42,694 nucleotides of DNA, from assembly GCA_029263945.1 (NCBI GenBank), contig JARIDM010000020.1, positions 1 through 42,694 of the forward strand. The letters run 5' to 3'. The translations under genes and the position numbers were made by a program. This document shows positions 1 to 7,844 of this stretch, in pieces (position 1 is the first letter of the stretch; every line of letters starts with the position of its first letter). The notes under the pieces were generated by a model. It ran no database searches, was not told the DNA's origin, and was given only the letters and a program-made list of their open reading frames with translations. The DNA is from Sporosarcina sp. (GTDB lineage: Bacteria > Bacillota > Bacilli > Bacillales_A > Planococcaceae).

Positions 1-395
1 TGACTGACACTGCCCAACACCATTTCTTGAAATGAATTTAACCCACGGTTCCCAATCACGACGATGTCAAAGCCGCCACGATTGGCAAAGCTAACAATCG
101 TCTGTCCTGGTTCGCCTTGTTTTGTAACAAGTTCATATTTTATTTTCTTTTCCTCAAAGATCCCTTTTATGGAAGACAATCGCTTGTCGTCTTCTGTATG
201 AGATTTTTCAGGTTTTCTTATTTGAGTTCCTTCACTTCGTTTTAATGCCGCGCCTGTTCGACCCTTTTCATACTCAAGAACATGAAGCACTTCTACCGCA
301 GCATCAGCATTGAAGGATGCAAGGTAAGCCGCGTGATTTGCTGCACGTTTTGAATTCTCGGAACCATCTACGGCCACTAAGATTCTTTTATACAT
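1..395 (-). CDS. universal stress protein (UspA family), 3' end cut by window
   Basis: Reading frame on the minus strand from ATG 395-393 that runs off the left edge, so the C-terminus is missing (about 131 residues visible). It starts MYKRILVAVDGSENS, the usual first beta strand of a Usp domain. Near the visible end it carries G-x2-G-x9-G-S (GNRG then GS), the ATP-binding signature of the nucleotide-binding Usp subclass (known of the family). A good ribosome site (AAAGGAGTGG) lies just before the ATG. It is divergent from cadC. Usp proteins are soluble stress-survival proteins; the exact role cannot be told from sequence. Confidence 0.88.
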   Translation of the reverse strand, partial: MYKRILVAVDGSENSKRAANHAAYLASFNADAAVEVLHVLEYEKGRTGAALKRSEGTQIRKPEKSHTEDDKRLSSIKGIFEEKKIKYELVTKQGEPGQTIVSFANRGGFDIVVIGNRGLNSFQEMVLGSVS

Positions 396-513
396 GAAAA
401 TCCACTCCTTTAGATGTACTACCCCTTCTATACCCTATTCTGCAAAGTTTAGTGTAATCCTTTAATTTATACCGAATAGACACCATAAGACACCAAGTGT
501 GTTAAGGAAAAGT

Positions 514-536
514 CCTCATTCAAATTGTCGTTTGAC
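514..536. promoter_or_regulatory. CadC-type operator 1 (upstream of cad promoter)
   Basis: TCAAA-N6-TTTGA dyad at 520-535, extended on the left by CCTCATTCAAAT (514-525). The second site at 581-602 carries the same sequence in inverted orientation. ArsR/SmtB-family CadC repressors are known to bind TCAAAT..ATTTGA-type dyads. This site sits directly upstream of the -35 hexamer. Confidence 0.7.
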
Positions 537-541
537 AATGC

Positions 542-570
542 TTGCAAATCAGTATTTCTTTGCATATACT
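542..570 (+). promoter_or_regulatory. sigma-A promoter of cadC-cadA
   Basis: -35 TTGCAA (542-547), 17-bp spacer, -10 TATACT (565-570). It is bracketed by the two operator-like dyads, so it is the evident target of CadC repression. Confidence 0.75.
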
Positions 571-580
571 AGAACTACAA

Positions 581-602
581 TCAAACAATCATTTGAATGA
601 GG
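581..602. promoter_or_regulatory. CadC-type operator 2 (downstream of -10)
   Basis: TCAAA-N6-TTTGA dyad (581-596) continuing into ATTTGAATGAGG (591-602), the exact reverse complement of 514-525. It covers the expected transcript start region and the leader just before the cadC ribosome site. Dyad centres are about 61 bp apart, close to six helical turns. Confidence 0.7.
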
Positions 603-610
603 TGTTGAAG

Positions 611-979
611 ATGAATACAACAGACTTATGTGAAATTACAAAAGTCCATGAAGATGTCGTGGATCGTGTTAAAAAGAAACTTCCAGGTCTTGGAGAAGCT
701 GTGCTCATATTTAAGGCACTTGCAGATGAAACAAGACTTAAGATTGCGTATGCACTTACGCTAGAAGAAGAAATGTGTGTGTGTGATGTTGCTGCAGTGA
801 TCGAATCATCTTCTGCAACAGCATCGCATCATTTACGTTATTTACGCGAACATTCACTCGCTAAATCTCAGCGTAAAGGAAGAATGGTTTACTATGCGCT
901 TGCAGATGCGCATGTTCGTCAACTTGTGATGATTGCCCATGCACATACGATTGAAGGTGACAATCATGACAACAGCTAA
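611..979 (+). CDS. cadC: CadC, ArsR/SmtB-family metal-responsive repressor
   Basis: 122 residues, the normal CadC length. Start ATG 611 is preceded by GAGGTG; an in-frame TTG at 542 is part of the promoter and is not a plausible start. Winged helix-turn-helix with the ASHHLRYLRE recognition region. Metal-site cysteines are visible at Cys7 (DLCE) and in the MCVCD motif (equivalents of Cys58/Cys60). The fourth cysteine of plasmid pI258 CadC (Cys11) is absent: the stretch after DLCE reads ITKVHED. In the studied protein Cys7, 58 and 60 are the ones needed for sensing, so function is likely kept. Inferred role: dissociates from the two flanking operators on Cd/Pb/Zn and lets cadCA be expressed. 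Overlaps cadA by 14 nt. Confidence 0.95.
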   Translation: MNTTDLCEITKVHEDVVDRVKKKLPGLGEAVLIFKALADETRLKIAYALTLEEEMCVCDVAAVIESSSATASHHLRYLREHSLAKSQRKGRMVYYALADAHVRQLVMIAHAHTIEGDNHDNS

Positions 980-3074
980 TAAGACGGAATATCGATTGCA
1001 AAATTTGTCTTGCGCCAGTTGTGCGGCGAAATTCGAAAAAAACATTCAAGCATTACCAGCTGTAGAAGAGATGCAACTCAATTTTGGCGCGTCGAAGCTT
1101 TCTATTGTTGGAGACGTTGCGCTAAAAGACTTAGAGGCTGCGGGGGCTTTTGATGATATTAAAGTGATTCCTGCGAGCGAAAATCGGTTAGAACCCGTGA
1201 TGCCTTTTTATAAAAGAAAAGAAAATATCGTTACAGCGTTGTCTTTGGTTTTCTTACTGGTAGGTGTGGTCTTATCTTTCCAATACGCTGAAAATTATCC
1301 ACCTGCAATTGTGTTCTTTGCGATTTCAATTGCGATCGGCGGGGCCAGTATGTTTAGAACGGGCATTAAAAATTTAGTGCGGTTTGAATTTGATATGAAG
1401 ACATTAATGACCATTGCGATTATTGGTGCGGTCATTATCGGTGAATGGCGAGAAGGTGCGGTCATTGTCTTTGTATTTGCTGTAAGTGAAGCACTTGAAG
1501 CTTATTCGATGAATAAAGCCAGACAATCGATCCAAGCGCTAATGGATATCGCACCGCCTTCTGCGACCGTTAAACGTGACGGCAAACAGGTCGAACTGCT
1601 AACGGAAGAAATTAATGTGGGTGATATTTTACTGATTAAACCAGGTGAAAAAATCGCGATGGACGGCGAAGTGTTAACAGGCGCTTCAACGATTAACCAA
1701 GCCGCGATTACTGGAGAATCCGTTCCTGTGTTGAAGCAACAAGGAGACGAAGTATTTGCAGGCACCTTAAACGAAGAGGGTGCACTTGAAGTAACAGTCA
1801 CAAAACTCGTAGGAGATACGGCGATTGCGAAGATTATTCATCTCGTTGAAGATGCGCAAGCTGAAAAAGCACCTTCACAAAAATTCGTTGACCGATTTGC
1901 AAAATATTATACGCCTGGGATTATGATTATTGCTGTCCTTGTAGCCATCCTTCCGCCACTTTTTGGCGCAGACTGGAATACTTGGATTTATCAAGGATTG
2001 GCTGTGCTTGTTGTCGGTTGTCCATGTGCATTGGTCATTTCTACACCGATTGCAATTGTCACTGCGATTGGCAACGCTGCCCGTAATGGTGTACTGATTA
2101 AGGGTGGTATTCACTTAGAAGAAACAGGGCGTTTAGATGCCATAGCATTTGATAAAACAGGTACCTTAACGAAAGGGTATCCAGAAGTGACTGAATTCGA
2201 AATGGATTCAACGATGGATCGAGTAACGCTTTTGAGCGCAGTTGCGGCAGTGGAATCATTGTCACAACATCCATTAGCAAAAGCGATTGTGAACTATGCA
2301 CGTCTACAGGATGCACCAATAGAAGAAGTGACAAATTTCCATTCGGTTACAGGAAAAGGCGCATATGGAAATGTTACCGGACTTAAAATTGCAGTAGGCA
2401 GCCTCACATGGATACAAGAAGTAACGTCGTTGCCAAACGTTGCATTGGCCCATGCAAACGAGTTACAACGTGAAGGGAAATCGGTCATGGGGGTTATGAT
2501 TGATGAAGCATACGTTGGACTCATTGCAGTTGCAGATCCAGTACGCGAAGAAAGTAAACGGGTGCTTCAAAAGTTAAAAGACATTGGCATTCACCACACA
2601 GTCATGTTGACGGGGGACCACCCACGAACAGGCGAAGCAATTGGTGAATCTCTTGGCATGACAGATGTCCGTGCAGGGCTAATGCCCGAAGAAAAATTAA
2701 CGGCGATTAAACAATTGCGCCAAAAATACGGGCGCGTTGCCATGGTGGGCGACGGCGTCAATGATGCACCAGCATTAGCAGAATCGACCATAGGAATTGC
2801 GATGGGCGGCGCTGGAACAGATGCAGCACTGGAAACAGCGGACATTGCGCTTATGGCAGATGACCTGGAAAAACTTCCTTATACAATTAAGTTAAGCAGA
2901 AAAACGTTGCGTATTATTAAAGAAAACATTATGTTTGCATTAGGATTGAAAATTGTGGCGTTACTACTTATTATTCCAGGTTGGCTGACGTTGTGGATTG
3001 CAATCTTTGCAGATATGGGGGCGACGCTACTTGTCGTTCTAAATTCACTGAGATTGATGCGTATAAATAAGTAG
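966..3074 (+). CDS. cadA: CadA, cadmium/zinc/lead-exporting P1B-type ATPase
   Basis: 702 residues, typical for CadA/ZntA. Start ATG 966 sits inside the end of cadC with GAAGGTGA before it; an upstream in-frame start at 933 is less likely. One N-terminal HMA metal-binding domain with CASC (Cys16, Cys19), membrane helices, the TGES actuator motif, the CPCAL transport-site motif near residue 352, the phosphorylated Asp in DKTGTLT near residue 396, and GDGVNDAPA near residue 594. Together these identify a complete soft-metal exporter in the cytoplasmic membrane. It forms an operon with cadC and probably shares its metal-induced promoter. Confidence 0.97.
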   Translation: MTTANKTEYRLQNLSCASCAAKFEKNIQALPAVEEMQLNFGASKLSIVGDVALKDLEAAGAFDDIKVIPASENRLEPVMPFYKRKENIVTALSLVFLLVGVVLSFQYAENYPPAIVFFAISIAIGGASMFRTGIKNLVRFEFDMKTLMTIAIIGAVIIGEWREGAVIVFVFAVSEALEAYSMNKARQSIQALMDIAPPSATVKRDGKQVELLTEEINVGDILLIKPGEKIAMDGEVLTGASTINQAAITGESVPVLKQQGDEVFAGTLNEEGALEVTVTKLVGDTAIAKIIHLVEDAQAEKAPSQKFVDRFAKYYTPGIMIIAVLVAILPPLFGADWNTWIYQGLAVLVVGCPCALVISTPIAIVTAIGNAARNGVLIKGGIHLEETGRLDAIAFDKTGTLTKGYPEVTEFEMDSTMDRVTLLSAVAAVESLSQHPLAKAIVNYARLQDAPIEEVTNFHSVTGKGAYGNVTGLKIAVGSLTWIQEVTSLPNVALAHANELQREGKSVMGVMIDEAYVGLIAVADPVREESKRVLQKLKDIGIHHTVMLTGDHPRTGEAIGESLGMTDVRAGLMPEEKLTAIKQLRQKYGRVAMVGDGVNDAPALAESTIGIAMGGAGTDAALETADIALMADDLEKLPYTIKLSRKTLRIIKENIMFALGLKIVALLLIIPGWLTLWIAIFADMGATLLVVLNSLRLMRINK

Positions 3075-3097
3075 AGACTGCTAACAGGAGGGTCTTC

Positions 3098-4201
3098 ATG
3101 CACTTACAAGAATGGACGATGAAAGAACAAGAGCAGTTGATACATTTCATGACGACGAATACATGGCCATATGATGGGCATTCTCATCCAGGTCGTGACA
3201 TTGTCGAGAAAGCAATAGAAGAAGGCGGCTACGAATCAGACGAAGTAAAAACTTTTTGGGTAATAAATAAAGATAAAGAAAAAGTGGGCATCGTTAAAAT
3301 CTATGATTTACAAGAGCAAATCCCCTTGTTCGATCTTCGAATTGCAGATGGCTGGCGTGGACAGGGATACGGGCCAAAAGCTTTGAAGTTGGTGGCCGAT
3401 TATGTATTCGAAATGGAAGAACAAAAAATTAGGTTAGAAGGTCATACGCGACATGACAACCTTGCCATGCGAAAAACGTTCGAACGGGCTGGATTTGTAA
3501 AAGAAGCCCATTTACGAAATGCATGGTTTGCACCTAAAGAGCAATCTTATTATGATGCGGTTACTTATGGGATTACGCGTGAAGACTATGCGAAAGGAAC
3601 AACCACGCCAGTTGTATGGGAAGATGGTGAGGGGAAACGTGGAGAAACGCACATCCCGCGTATTCCAACTGAATTTGAATCTAAGCGTCTCGTTATGAGT
3701 GCTGCTGAAATTGAAGATGCCTTAGATGTATGGAATGCTGTATGTCAGTCGCATGACCGTTTAGTTAAGTGGGTTCCGTTTGCAAGAACGATGCCTACTT
3801 TAGAAGAAACAACAGAAAGCTTGCGCAAAGCAAAAGCGGACTTTGTCATGCGGAAAGATTTGCGTTTTCATCTTGCTGAAAAAGAAAGTGGCTTGTTTAT
3901 TGGCTGTATTGGTTTGCACCGCATTGATTGGAAAATCCCTAAATTTGAAATTGGTTTTTGGTTGGATACGAAATTTGAAGGTGTAGGCTATATGTCTGAG
4001 GCGATTTCTCGTGTCACCAAACTCGCTTTTGAAGATTTAGGCGCGCGAAGAGTTGAAATTCGTTGTGATGAAGAAAACGTGAAAAGTCGAGCAATCGCAG
4101 AACGTCTTTCATTTTCACTAGAAGGTATTTTACAACAAGACGCATTGGATTTTGAAGATAACAGTTTACGAAACACGTGCATCTATGCGAAAATAAAATA
4201 G
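3098..4201 (+). CDS. tandem-GNAT protein (two RimJ/RimL-type acetyltransferase domains)
   Basis: 367 residues containing two separate GNAT folds. Domain 1 is roughly residues 1-165, with the acetyl-CoA loop around RGQGYG and the N(L)AMRKTFERAGF motif. Domain 2 is about residues 195-367, resembling RimJ/RimL ribosomal-protein Ser/Ala acetyltransferases (KSRAIAERLSF motif). In domain 2 the acetyl-CoA loop is degenerate (EGVGYMSEA). A linker near residues 170-195 joins them. Strong ribosome site AGGAGGG. It starts 23 nt after cadA and may be co-transcribed with it. The substrate is unknown. The ORF is open throughout, so this is a real fusion rather than two genes. Confidence 0.8.
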   Translation: MHLQEWTMKEQEQLIHFMTTNTWPYDGHSHPGRDIVEKAIEEGGYESDEVKTFWVINKDKEKVGIVKIYDLQEQIPLFDLRIADGWRGQGYGPKALKLVADYVFEMEEQKIRLEGHTRHDNLAMRKTFERAGFVKEAHLRNAWFAPKEQSYYDAVTYGITREDYAKGTTTPVVWEDGEGKRGETHIPRIPTEFESKRLVMSAAEIEDALDVWNAVCQSHDRLVKWVPFARTMPTLEETTESLRKAKADFVMRKDLRFHLAEKESGLFIGCIGLHRIDWKIPKFEIGFWLDTKFEGVGYMSEAISRVTKLAFEDLGARRVEIRCDEENVKSRAIAERLSFSLEGILQQDALDFEDNSLRNTCIYAKIK

Positions 4202-4216
4202 AGAAAGAAGAAATGA

Positions 4217-4258
4217 AAAAGGGATGACCGACTTCCAAAGAAGTCGACATCCCTTTCG
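4217..4258. terminator. bidirectional terminator between tandem-GNAT gene and small minus-strand gene
   Basis: Inverted repeat AAAGGGATGaCCGACTTC / GAAGTCGACATCCCTTT with a CAAA loop. It has A-runs on the left and a short T-run on the right, and lies between convergent genes. Confidence 0.75.
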
Positions 4259-4414
4259 TTAAACTGACCGTCTGCCAGTAATTAGTTGTAGAATTAACAC
4301 AATAGCTGCTACAACTAAGATGATATGAATAAAGCCTCCACCAATTTTAAAGACAAGTCCTAATAACCAGAATACAAACAGTGCTACAATTACTAACCAA
4401 AGTAAATTACCCAT
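4259..4414 (-). CDS. lmo0937-family small membrane protein
   Basis: 51-residue protein (MGNLLWLVIV... ending LITGRRSV) with two hydrophobic segments joined by a GGG turn. This is the layout of the lmo0937 / DUF5670 family, which I recognise from memory rather than by search. Start ATG 4414-4412 has an excellent ribosome site (AAAGGAGTGAT). A sigma-B-type promoter lies about 40 nt upstream. The Listeria lmo0937 gene is, to my knowledge, sigma-B-dependent, which fits. Function unknown; probably a stress-induced membrane protein. Confidence 0.8.
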   Translation of the reverse strand: MGNLLWLVIVALFVFWLLGLVFKIGGGFIHIILVVAAIVLILQLITGRRSV

Positions 4415-4450
4415 TTTATAATCACTCCTTTCATGCGCTTATATAGGAAT

Positions 4451-4476
4451 GTACCCCGTACTTTAAAATGCTAAAC
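4451..4476 (-). promoter_or_regulatory. sigma-B-type promoter of the lmo0937-family gene
   Basis: On the minus strand: GTTTAG (4476-4471), 14-nt spacer, GGGTAC (4456-4451). The consensus is GTTTAA-N12..15-GGGTAT, so two of twelve positions differ. The leader to the ATG is about 30 nt. Confidence 0.6.
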
Positions 4477-4513
4477 AAAAAATTTTTAAAACATTTACTG
4501 GAGGCGAATAATA

Positions 4514-4921
4514 TTGGCTACACCAGGTATGGAAGATTATCTTGAACAAATATTTTTACATATAGAAAGAAGTGGACATGCAAAAGCTGCAGATATTGCA
4601 GAATCTCTTGATGTACTCCCATCGTCAGTTACGAAAATGTTTCAGCGATTAGACCGCGATGGCTATGTTTATTACGAGCGCTACAAGGGAATTGAATTAA
4701 CAGAAAAAGGAATGGATTTTGGGGGTAGACTTGTGAAACGCCATGACATTTTAGAGGACTTTCTACGAATTATTGGCGTGAAAGAGGAAAAAATTTATGA
4801 TGACGTAGAAGGTATTGAACACCACCTGAGTTGGAATGCAATTGAACGCATTAGTAAATTGGTTGAAATGTTAGAGGAAGATCAAGTATTCACAAAAAAG
4901 CTACTCGTTGAGCGTAAATAG
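4514..4921 (+). CDS. mntR: MntR, manganese-responsive DtxR-family transcriptional regulator
   Basis: 135 residues beginning with TTG 4514 behind TGGAGGCG. The start MATPGMEDYLEQI aligns with B. subtilis MntR. All known MntR metal ligands are present at the same numbers: Asp8, Glu11, His77, Glu99, Glu102 and His103 (DVEGIEHHLSW). Winged helix-turn-helix around ADIAESL...SSVTKMFQRL, then the dimerisation helices. With Mn(II) bound it is expected to repress manganese uptake genes; none of those genes is in this window. Followed after 20 nt by cvfB, probably one transcript. Confidence 0.95.
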   Translation: MATPGMEDYLEQIFLHIERSGHAKAADIAESLDVLPSSVTKMFQRLDRDGYVYYERYKGIELTEKGMDFGGRLVKRHDILEDFLRIIGVKEEKIYDDVEGIEHHLSWNAIERISKLVEMLEEDQVFTKKLLVERK

Positions 4922-4941
4922 AAAAAGGATGAGGTTAGATC

Positions 4942-5796
4942 GTGAAAATACAATCTGGATATATCGCTACTATAGAAGTAATTGAACAAGTAGGCTCAAG
5001 ATGGGTCTTAAAAGGTGAAGAAAGTAATATAATGATGAACGTTTCTGATGCAGCAACAACGATTCAAGTCGGGGATGAGGTTGAAGTATTTTTATATGCG
5101 AACCGTCGAGGAGAACTAGCTGCAACACAGCAGATGCCAAGTATGACTGCTGATACTTTTGGGTGGGCTAAAGTCATTCGTATTGACGATAAGGAAGGCG
5201 TCTACGTTGACATAGGTTCTTCGTTTGAGGTGCTTGTGAATAGAATGGATATGCCTCAAGTTCGTAAACTTTGGCCACAGCCAGGCGATCAGTTATACAT
5301 GACATTAAGAACAGACTTAGGCGGTGGAATTTTCGGAAGGCTTGCGACAGAAGAAAGAGTACTCGAGCAATATGAAAAAGCAGAGCCGACGTTGTACAAT
5401 GCAAATTTAACCGCACGGGCTTATCGTTTACTACCTGTAGGTTCGTTTATGCTAACCATACCAGAAAATTATCGCATTTTTATCCATAATTCAGAGCAAG
5501 TAGCTGAGCCTAGATTAGGACAAGAGGTACAGGTGCGTGTAATTGAAGTGCATGATGATGGAACACTGAATGGCTCTATGTTGCCTCGTGTTGAAGAGCG
5601 ACTTTCTGGAGATGCAGAAGTTTTATTTGCTCACCTCACAAAAGCGGGTGGGAAAATGCCGTTTACCGACAAATCATCCCCAGAAGAAATTCTGGAAACG
5701 TTTAATATGAGTAAAGGCGCGTTTAAACGTGCGCTAGGAAGACTCATGAAAGAGCGCCGGATTGTTCAAGAAGACGGTTGGACAACGCTTGTCTGA
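4942..5796 (+). CDS. cvfB: CvfB/YitL-type S1-domain RNA-binding protein
   Basis: 284 residues, GTG start after AAAAAGGATGAGG. The architecture is three S1-like beta-barrel units (about residues 1-60, 65-135 and 145-215; GWAKVIRIDDKEGVYVDIG is typical) and a C-terminal winged-helix segment (SPEEILETFNMSKGAFKRALGRL). This matches the CvfB (conserved virulence factor B) / YitL family of RNA-binding proteins. Cytoplasmic; in staphylococci it influences expression of secreted factors (family knowledge). The role here is inferred only. Directly follows mntR. Confidence 0.87.
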   Translation: MKIQSGYIATIEVIEQVGSRWVLKGEESNIMMNVSDAATTIQVGDEVEVFLYANRRGELAATQQMPSMTADTFGWAKVIRIDDKEGVYVDIGSSFEVLVNRMDMPQVRKLWPQPGDQLYMTLRTDLGGGIFGRLATEERVLEQYEKAEPTLYNANLTARAYRLLPVGSFMLTIPENYRIFIHNSEQVAEPRLGQEVQVRVIEVHDDGTLNGSMLPRVEERLSGDAEVLFAHLTKAGGKMPFTDKSSPEEILETFNMSKGAFKRALGRLMKERRIVQEDGWTTLV

Positions 5797-5857
5797 ACGA
5801 AAAGGGAACCTATTTTTATTTGAAACGTACTAATGATTATAAAAGGAGGTCTTCATA

Positions 5858-6745
5858 GTGAAACGTATCCTAATTATGTTGACGACAATGGCATTGGTTT
5901 TTGGGTTTGTATTACCGAATGTGACAATGGCAGATAAAGTGATTGATGAAAAACTTGGCGTTCCAATTGTTGTTTATGGGGCGAATCTATCTGAAACGGA
6001 ATTAGATAGCGTTCGTAAAAGTCTTGAAGTAGATCAAGAAGCCGAAGTTGAAGAAATATATGTTGATGGTAGAGATCTTGTTAAATACATTCCAGATGGA
6101 GATTCTAATGCAAGAATGTATTCATCAGCAAAAATTACAAGGTTAGATGCAGGAAAAGGACTTACGATTAAAATCGTTACGGATGAAAATATTACGCAAG
6201 TAACATCTGATATGTATGGGAATGCAATGTTGACGGCAGGTATAGAAGATGCCGTTGTTGAAATTGCAGCACCGAAAAAAGTAACTGGGCATTCTGCGCT
6301 TGTAGGAATTTACAAAGCGTACGAAGTGACAGGTGAAGTATTAGACACAGAGCGTACTGACGTTGCAAACGACGAGTTGAACTTAGCAACGAAGTTTGCA
6401 AATGACTCAGGTGTAGATAGTGATCAGGTTACTGAGCTTTTAACTGAAATTAAAAAAGAAATTGCAAATAAAAAACCTGCGACAAAAGAAGAGGTAGAAA
6501 AAATCGTTTCTGAACAATTAGATAAGCTCAAAATTGAGCTGAGCGATGCAGATCGCCAGTTACTAATTGACTTGATGGATAAAATCCGTAATCTTGATAT
6601 TGACTTTGGGAAATTATCAGAGCAATTAACAGATTTGAGTAGTAAAATAAAAGATAAATTGGGTGAGATTGATCCGAGTTTTTGGGCAAAGGTTCAATCG
6701 TTTTTTGAGAATCTGATGGATTCTGTTAAATCTTGGTTCAACTAG
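5858..6745 (+). CDS. secreted DUF1002 protein (YpuA-like)
   Basis: 295 residues, GTG start behind AAAAGGAGGT. A clear signal peptide occupies residues 1-25 (MKRI, hydrophobic core, VTMADK), with cleavage probably after TMA. The body matches the DUF1002 family seen in B. subtilis YpuA, including the KITRLDAGKGLTIKI and GHSALVGIYKAYE stretches. A helical, charged C-terminal half (about 190-295) probably forms coiled coil, and no C-terminal membrane anchor follows it. Extracellular protein of unknown function. Confidence 0.8.
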   Translation: MKRILIMLTTMALVFGFVLPNVTMADKVIDEKLGVPIVVYGANLSETELDSVRKSLEVDQEAEVEEIYVDGRDLVKYIPDGDSNARMYSSAKITRLDAGKGLTIKIVTDENITQVTSDMYGNAMLTAGIEDAVVEIAAPKKVTGHSALVGIYKAYEVTGEVLDTERTDVANDELNLATKFANDSGVDSDQVTELLTEIKKEIANKKPATKEEVEKIVSEQLDKLKIELSDADRQLLIDLMDKIRNLDIDFGKLSEQLTDLSSKIKDKLGEIDPSFWAKVQSFFENLMDSVKSWFN

Positions 6746-6821
6746 TTTGAGTTTGATTACAGCAGAATAAGCTCATGATAAAATTGGCGCAATCAACTAA
6801 ACTTTACGAGAGAATTATTGT

Positions 6822-6849
6822 TTGGTAAAATGTTGAGAATACTTATAAT
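6822..6849 (+). promoter_or_regulatory. probable sigma-A promoter of the small GNAT gene
   Basis: -35 TTGGTA (6822-6827), 16-bp spacer, -10 TATAAT (6844-6849). The perfect -10 makes up for a modest -35. Confidence 0.45.
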
Positions 6850-6884
6850 ATTTAGATATAGTAAAGGAGAGGAGTTTAATCGAT

Positions 6885-7166
6885 ATGAATTTTGAATTTG
6901 TAGAATTAGGGGAAGAATCATTTGCATTTCGTCAGACAGAAGAAGGTAATGTGATTGCCGAAATTACTTGGACAATGCTAGGAGATGTCATGGCAGTTGA
7001 TCATACATTTGTGTCTCCAGATTTACGAGGGCAAGGTGTAGCGAAGAAACTCCTTGACGAAGCAGCAGCTTATGCGCGTGAAAAAGAGTATAAGATTGAA
7101 CCAATTTGTTCTTATGTTGTGACAGCATTCGAACGTTATGATGAGTACAACGATATTAAAATCTAA
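6885..7166 (+). CDS. small GNAT-type N-acetyltransferase (YjdJ/COG2388 family)
   Basis: 93 residues, ATG behind AAAGGAGAGG. The compact single-domain fold with DHTFVSPDLRGQGVAKKLLDEAAAYAREK is the signature of the short COG2388 acetyl-CoA-binding proteins (YjdJ-like). The family end motif (C-S-Y-V) is visible in ICSYVVTAFERYDEY. Substrate unknown. It is followed by a strong terminator. Confidence 0.82.
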   Translation: MNFEFVELGEESFAFRQTEEGNVIAEITWTMLGDVMAVDHTFVSPDLRGQGVAKKLLDEAAAYAREKEYKIEPICSYVVTAFERYDEYNDIKI

Positions 7167-7213
7167 AAGAAGCAATCCGGTAGATGCGAAATCTAGCGGA
7201 TTGCTTCTTTTAT
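7165..7213 (+). terminator. rho-independent terminator after the small GNAT gene
   Basis: 15-bp stem AAAAGAAGCAATCCG / CGGATTGCTTCTTTT (7165-7179 / 7197-7211). Confidence 0.88.
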
Positions 7214-7241
7214 TGTCACCGAAGATTCGGTATGATATAAA
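7213..7241 (+). promoter_or_regulatory. sigma-A promoter of the DUF4064 gene
   Basis: -35 TTGTCA (7213-7218), 17-bp spacer, -10 TATAAA (7236-7241). It begins at the very end of the preceding terminator. Confidence 0.6.
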
Positions 7242-7322
7242 AAGAGACACGCTGAAAAGTCTAGCATTCGAGCTTTTCAAAGTACGATGCGTATAGATAA
7301 ATACTGAAAGGGTGGTCCTGTT

Positions 7323-7796
7323 ATGCAACGCACAGCAGAAAAGGTATTAGCTATTATTAGCTTGGTTTTTACGATACTGACGCTTATTGGAAGCTTCTTC
7401 CTCGTTAGCTTTATTAAACTATTTAATGCAGAAGGTACATTGGGTGAAGAAGTACGGATGACGTTATTTACAGATCCAGCTTTTTCTGATGAAGAAGTTG
7501 AACTTATATTATCTTCAATGGATGTATTAAGTTCCTTTAGTTGGATCGTAGTAGTTTTATTGGTCATTAGTATAGTGGCGACGATTATCGGGATGGTTTA
7601 TATGTGGAACAATAAAAATCCGAAACTCGCTGGAATCATGTTCATTATTGGCGGATTATTTGCTTTCGCGATTTCTTTGATGGCAATTTTGTTGTATGCG
7701 GCAGCGATTCTTTGCTTTACAAGAAAACCACCCTATAACGATTTAAATGATTCATACACAGAAAATAATTATGAAGACTCAATGCGTCCCCTCTAA
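7323..7796 (+). CDS. DUF4064-like membrane protein
   Basis: 157 residues, ATG behind AAAGGGTGG. Three hydrophobic segments (about 8-33, 70-93 and 99-130) with an extracytoplasmic-looking acidic loop between the first two (FSDEEVELILSSMD). The ending is short, hydrophilic and acidic. The layout fits the DUF4064 family of Bacillales membrane proteins; this is recognition by pattern, not by search. Function unknown. It is a single-gene unit between two terminators. Confidence 0.68.
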   Translation: MQRTAEKVLAIISLVFTILTLIGSFFLVSFIKLFNAEGTLGEEVRMTLFTDPAFSDEEVELILSSMDVLSSFSWIVVVLLVISIVATIIGMVYMWNNKNPKLAGIMFIIGGLFAFAISLMAILLYAAAILCFTRKPPYNDLNDSYTENNYEDSMRPL

Positions 7797-7803
7797 TTAA
7801 ACT

Positions 7804-7840
7804 CCGCTAGCCTATTTTAATTAGGCTAGCGGCTTTGTTC
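7804..7840. terminator. terminator between convergent DUF4064 and GNAT genes
   Basis: Stem CCGCTAGCCTA / TAGGCTAGCGG (7804-7814 / 7822-7832), followed by a T-rich stretch. It is symmetric enough to serve both strands. Confidence 0.85.
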
Positions 7841-7844
7841 TTGT

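Noticed and set aside
430..455. Sigma-B promoter for the universal stress protein gene on the minus strand
   Set aside because: An exact GGGTAT is present (435-430), but no GTTT-like -35 lies 12-15 nt upstream of it.
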